A stretch of DNA of 64,000 nucleotides from Planctomycetia bacterium. Lineage in GTDB: Bacteria; Planctomycetota; Phycisphaerae; UBA1845; Fen-1342. The DNA is taken from the NCBI GenBank assembly GCA_015709575.1, contig CP054190.1:930001-994000 (forward strand). Direction: 5' to 3'. Within the stretch, counting starts at the first letter, position 1. Every line of letters starts with the position of its first letter. A program made the position numbers and the translations under genes. A model generated the notes under the pieces. It saw only the letters and a list, made by a program, of their open reading frames with translations. It was not told the origin of the DNA and did no database searches. Positions 62,395 to 64,000 of the stretch are shown piece by piece.

Positions 62395-64000
62395 TCACGC
62401 GCTGGGTGCGGGCAGCCGCCCATAGGTCGCGGCCAGCGCCCGCAGCCGCCGTGCATGCGATTCTCGCAACTGACCCGCGTCGAAGCGCCACTTCCAGTTG
62501 CCGCGCGGCGTGCCGGGGATGTTCATTCGGTGCCGCGTGTCCAGTCCCAGCACGTCCTGAAGCGGGACGATGGCCGTGTTGGCCGGCGACGCCATCGCCA
62601 GGCGGATCATGTCCCAGTGGATCTCGCGCGCATCCGTGTTCATATACGCCCGCGCGCGGGCCGTCGTGCCGAGCCGCGGATCAACCTTCGCCGAGCCGCT
62701 CGGCACGCCGGTCTGCCGCCGACTCGACGCGACCCCACCGCGCCCGCCAGACGCCCGCCGCAGCCGCCGCTCCATTTCCTGCAACGATTTCCACCAGCCG
62801 ACGGTCGTGTCGTTGTCGTGGGTGCCGGTGTAGACGACGCTGTCGGCGGGGAAATTGTGAGGCTGGTGATACGCCGCCCCGGGGTTGAACGCCCAATGCA
62901 GAATCCGCATCCCCGGAAAGCCGTAGCGCTCGCGCAGCGCGATGGCCTCGGGCGTCACCTCGCCCAGGTCCTCCGCGATGACTTCCGGCCGGCCCAGCGC
63001 GTGGCGCACCGCGTCAAACAGCTCGCGTCCCGGCGCGGGTCGCCATTGGCCGCGCAGTGCCGTCCGATGATGTCCGGGCACTGCCCAGCAGCGCGCGAAG
63101 CCCAGGAAATGGTCGATGCGCACGGCGTCAAACTGCGCCAATGTGTGTCTGAATCGCGCAATCCACCACGCGAATCGCTCTTTTTGGTGTGCATTCCAGT
63201 CATAGAGCGGGTGCTCCCACAACTGGCCGTTGCGGTTGAAATCGTCGGGCGGCACGCCGGTCTGCCAGCGTCGTCGGCCGTCGGGCGTCAGCGCGAACAG
63301 CTCCTGCCTGGCCCAGACGTCGGAACTGTCGTAAGCGACGAAGATCGGGATATCGCCCATCAGCCGAACGCCGCGCTCGGCGCAATGCGAGCGCAGACGC
63401 CGCCACTGGCGGTCAAACTCGAACTGCACGAAGCGGTGATAGGCCACCCGTTCCGATAGCCGGCGCAATGCTGCGGCGCGGGCGGGTCGGCTGGCGGTGC
63501 GGAGCGCGGCGGGCCAGCGAAACCAGCTCTTTCCGCGGCTTTCTTCGCGTAGTGCGCGGTACAGGGCGTCCGAATCGAGCCAGTAGGCGTGCTCGGCGCA
63601 GAAAGCGTCGTATTGGTGCAGTGTGTCGCCGGTTCGCGCCGCGAATGCTCGATACGCACGCTTTAGCGCGCGAGTGCGGAATGCCAGGGCGGCGGGGTAG
63701 CGGGCTTCAGGCGCGTCGTCCAGCGCACGGGGCGCTGCGATATCAGCGCGGGTCAGCAGTCCCTCCTCCACCAGCGCGTCGAGGCTGATCAGCAATGGGC
63801 TTCCGGCGAATGCGGAATCAGAGGAGTAAGGCCCACCCACGCGGTCGGGCGGCGTGATCGGCAGCATCTGCCACCACGTCATGCCGGAAGCTGCGAGAAA
63901 GTCGACGAATCCGTGCGCAGCGCGGCCGAGGTCGCCGACGCCGTGCGGACCGGGAAGCGAGGTGGGGTGCAGCAGGATTCCAGCGCTGCGCTGACTCAGC
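62395..64000 (-). CDS. malQ: 4-alpha-glucanotransferase MalQ (GH77), 5' end cut by window edge
   Basis: 535 complete codons visible; the N-terminus is beyond the right edge. The visible start LSQRSAGILLHPTSLPGPHGVGDLG (in part) is the MalQ N-terminal motif, so translation must begin further right than the internal ATG at 63882. GH77 catalytic residues: nucleophile in FDAVRIDHFLGFARCW, acid/base in VIAEDLGEVTPE and the third acid in YTGTHDNDTTVGWW. It rearranges maltodextrins inside the cell and may work with products of the secreted GH13 enzyme at 33.6 kb. Confidence 0.95.
   Translation of the reverse strand, partial: LSQRSAGILLHPTSLPGPHGVGDLGRAAHGFVDFLAASGMTWWQMLPITPPDRVGGPYSSDSAFAGSPLLISLDALVEEGLLTRADIAAPRALDDAPEARYPAALAFRTRALKRAYRAFAARTGDTLHQYDAFCAEHAYWLDSDALYRALREESRGKSWFRWPAALRTASRPARAAALRRLSERVAYHRFVQFEFDRQWRRLRSHCAERGVRLMGDIPIFVAYDSSDVWARQELFALTPDGRRRWQTGVPPDDFNRNGQLWEHPLYDWNAHQKERFAWWIARFRHTLAQFDAVRIDHFLGFARCWAVPGHHRTALRGQWRPAPGRELFDAVRHALGRPEVIAEDLGEVTPEAIALRERYGFPGMRILHWAFNPGAAYHQPHNFPADSVVYTGTHDNDTTVGWWKSLQEMERRLRRASGGRGGVASSRRQTGVPSGSAKVDPRLGTTARARAYMNTDAREIHWDMIRLAMASPANTAIVPLQDVLGLDTRHRMNIPGTPRGNWKWRFDAGQLRESHARRLRALAATYGRLPAPSA

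Overview
The window looks like a high-GC chromosomal segment of a planctomycete, probably a Phycisphaerae-type lineage. The evidence is indirect because no rRNA is present: secreted proteins with paired dockerin-like tails carrying a shared NFDIDPF core, a PEP-CTERM-like surface protein, a prepilin-type protein with an H-x-DG end motif, two GroELs, and two signal peptidases with large insertions. Almost all of the window is coding. Most genes are housekeeping, separated by short accessory stretches of secreted proteins and one probable defence island.

Layout. 1-4.5 kb: cinA (cut by the left edge), a YgfZ/GcvT-like folate protein, an esterase-like lipoprotein and a HIT hydrolase. 4.5-11.2 kb, minus strand: chaperone cluster in the transcription order groEL2, a 72-aa protein, groES, groEL1, dnaJ, grpE, fmdB, with no dnaK. 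11.4-15.9 kb: dnaE and a DUF3553-type protein. 16-20.1 kb: PEP-CTERM-like protein, prepilin-like protein, ABC-exporter-like membrane protein. 20.2-25.6 kb: divergent ugd/uxs pair for UDP-xylose, a Cys/Met-metabolism PLP enzyme and an FHA-like membrane-anchored protein. 25.7-31.2 kb: small exported protein, Tat-exported molybdenum hydroxylase (FeS-Mo fusion plus an FAD/4Fe-4S subunit), a Cys-rich small protein and a BtpA-family protein. 31.2-36.1 kb: dockerin-tailed secreted protein, AAC(6')-like acetyltransferase, dockerin-tailed GH13 enzyme.

36.4-40.7 kb: tRNA-Arg(TCT) followed by an AAA+ ATPase and a subtilisin-like protease, which matches the IetAS anti-phage type, then a possible transposase remnant. 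40.8-44 kb: PilZ protein and two overlapping metzincin-like lipoproteins. 44.1-49.9 kb: complete isc operon (iscR, iscS, iscU, iscA, hscB, hscA, fdx) behind a good sigma70-type promoter. 50-54.2 kb: gmhA, a cyclophilin-FKBP fusion, a lipoprotein joining a tyrosine-phosphatase-like domain to a CxxCH haem motif, a second groES and a small protein. 54.2-56.2 kb: sulfur/persulfide pair. 56.4-59.6 kb: two tandem signal peptidases. 59.9-64 kb: lptB-like ATPase, DUF167 protein, aminotransferase and malQ (cut by the right edge).

The strongest candidates for undescribed biology are the phosphatase-cytochrome fusion lipoprotein, the twin signal peptidases with zinc-ribbon and beta-rich insertions, and the 72-aa protein inside the chaperonin cluster. 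The ATPase-protease pair is the clearest defence-type locus, but its type is already known.
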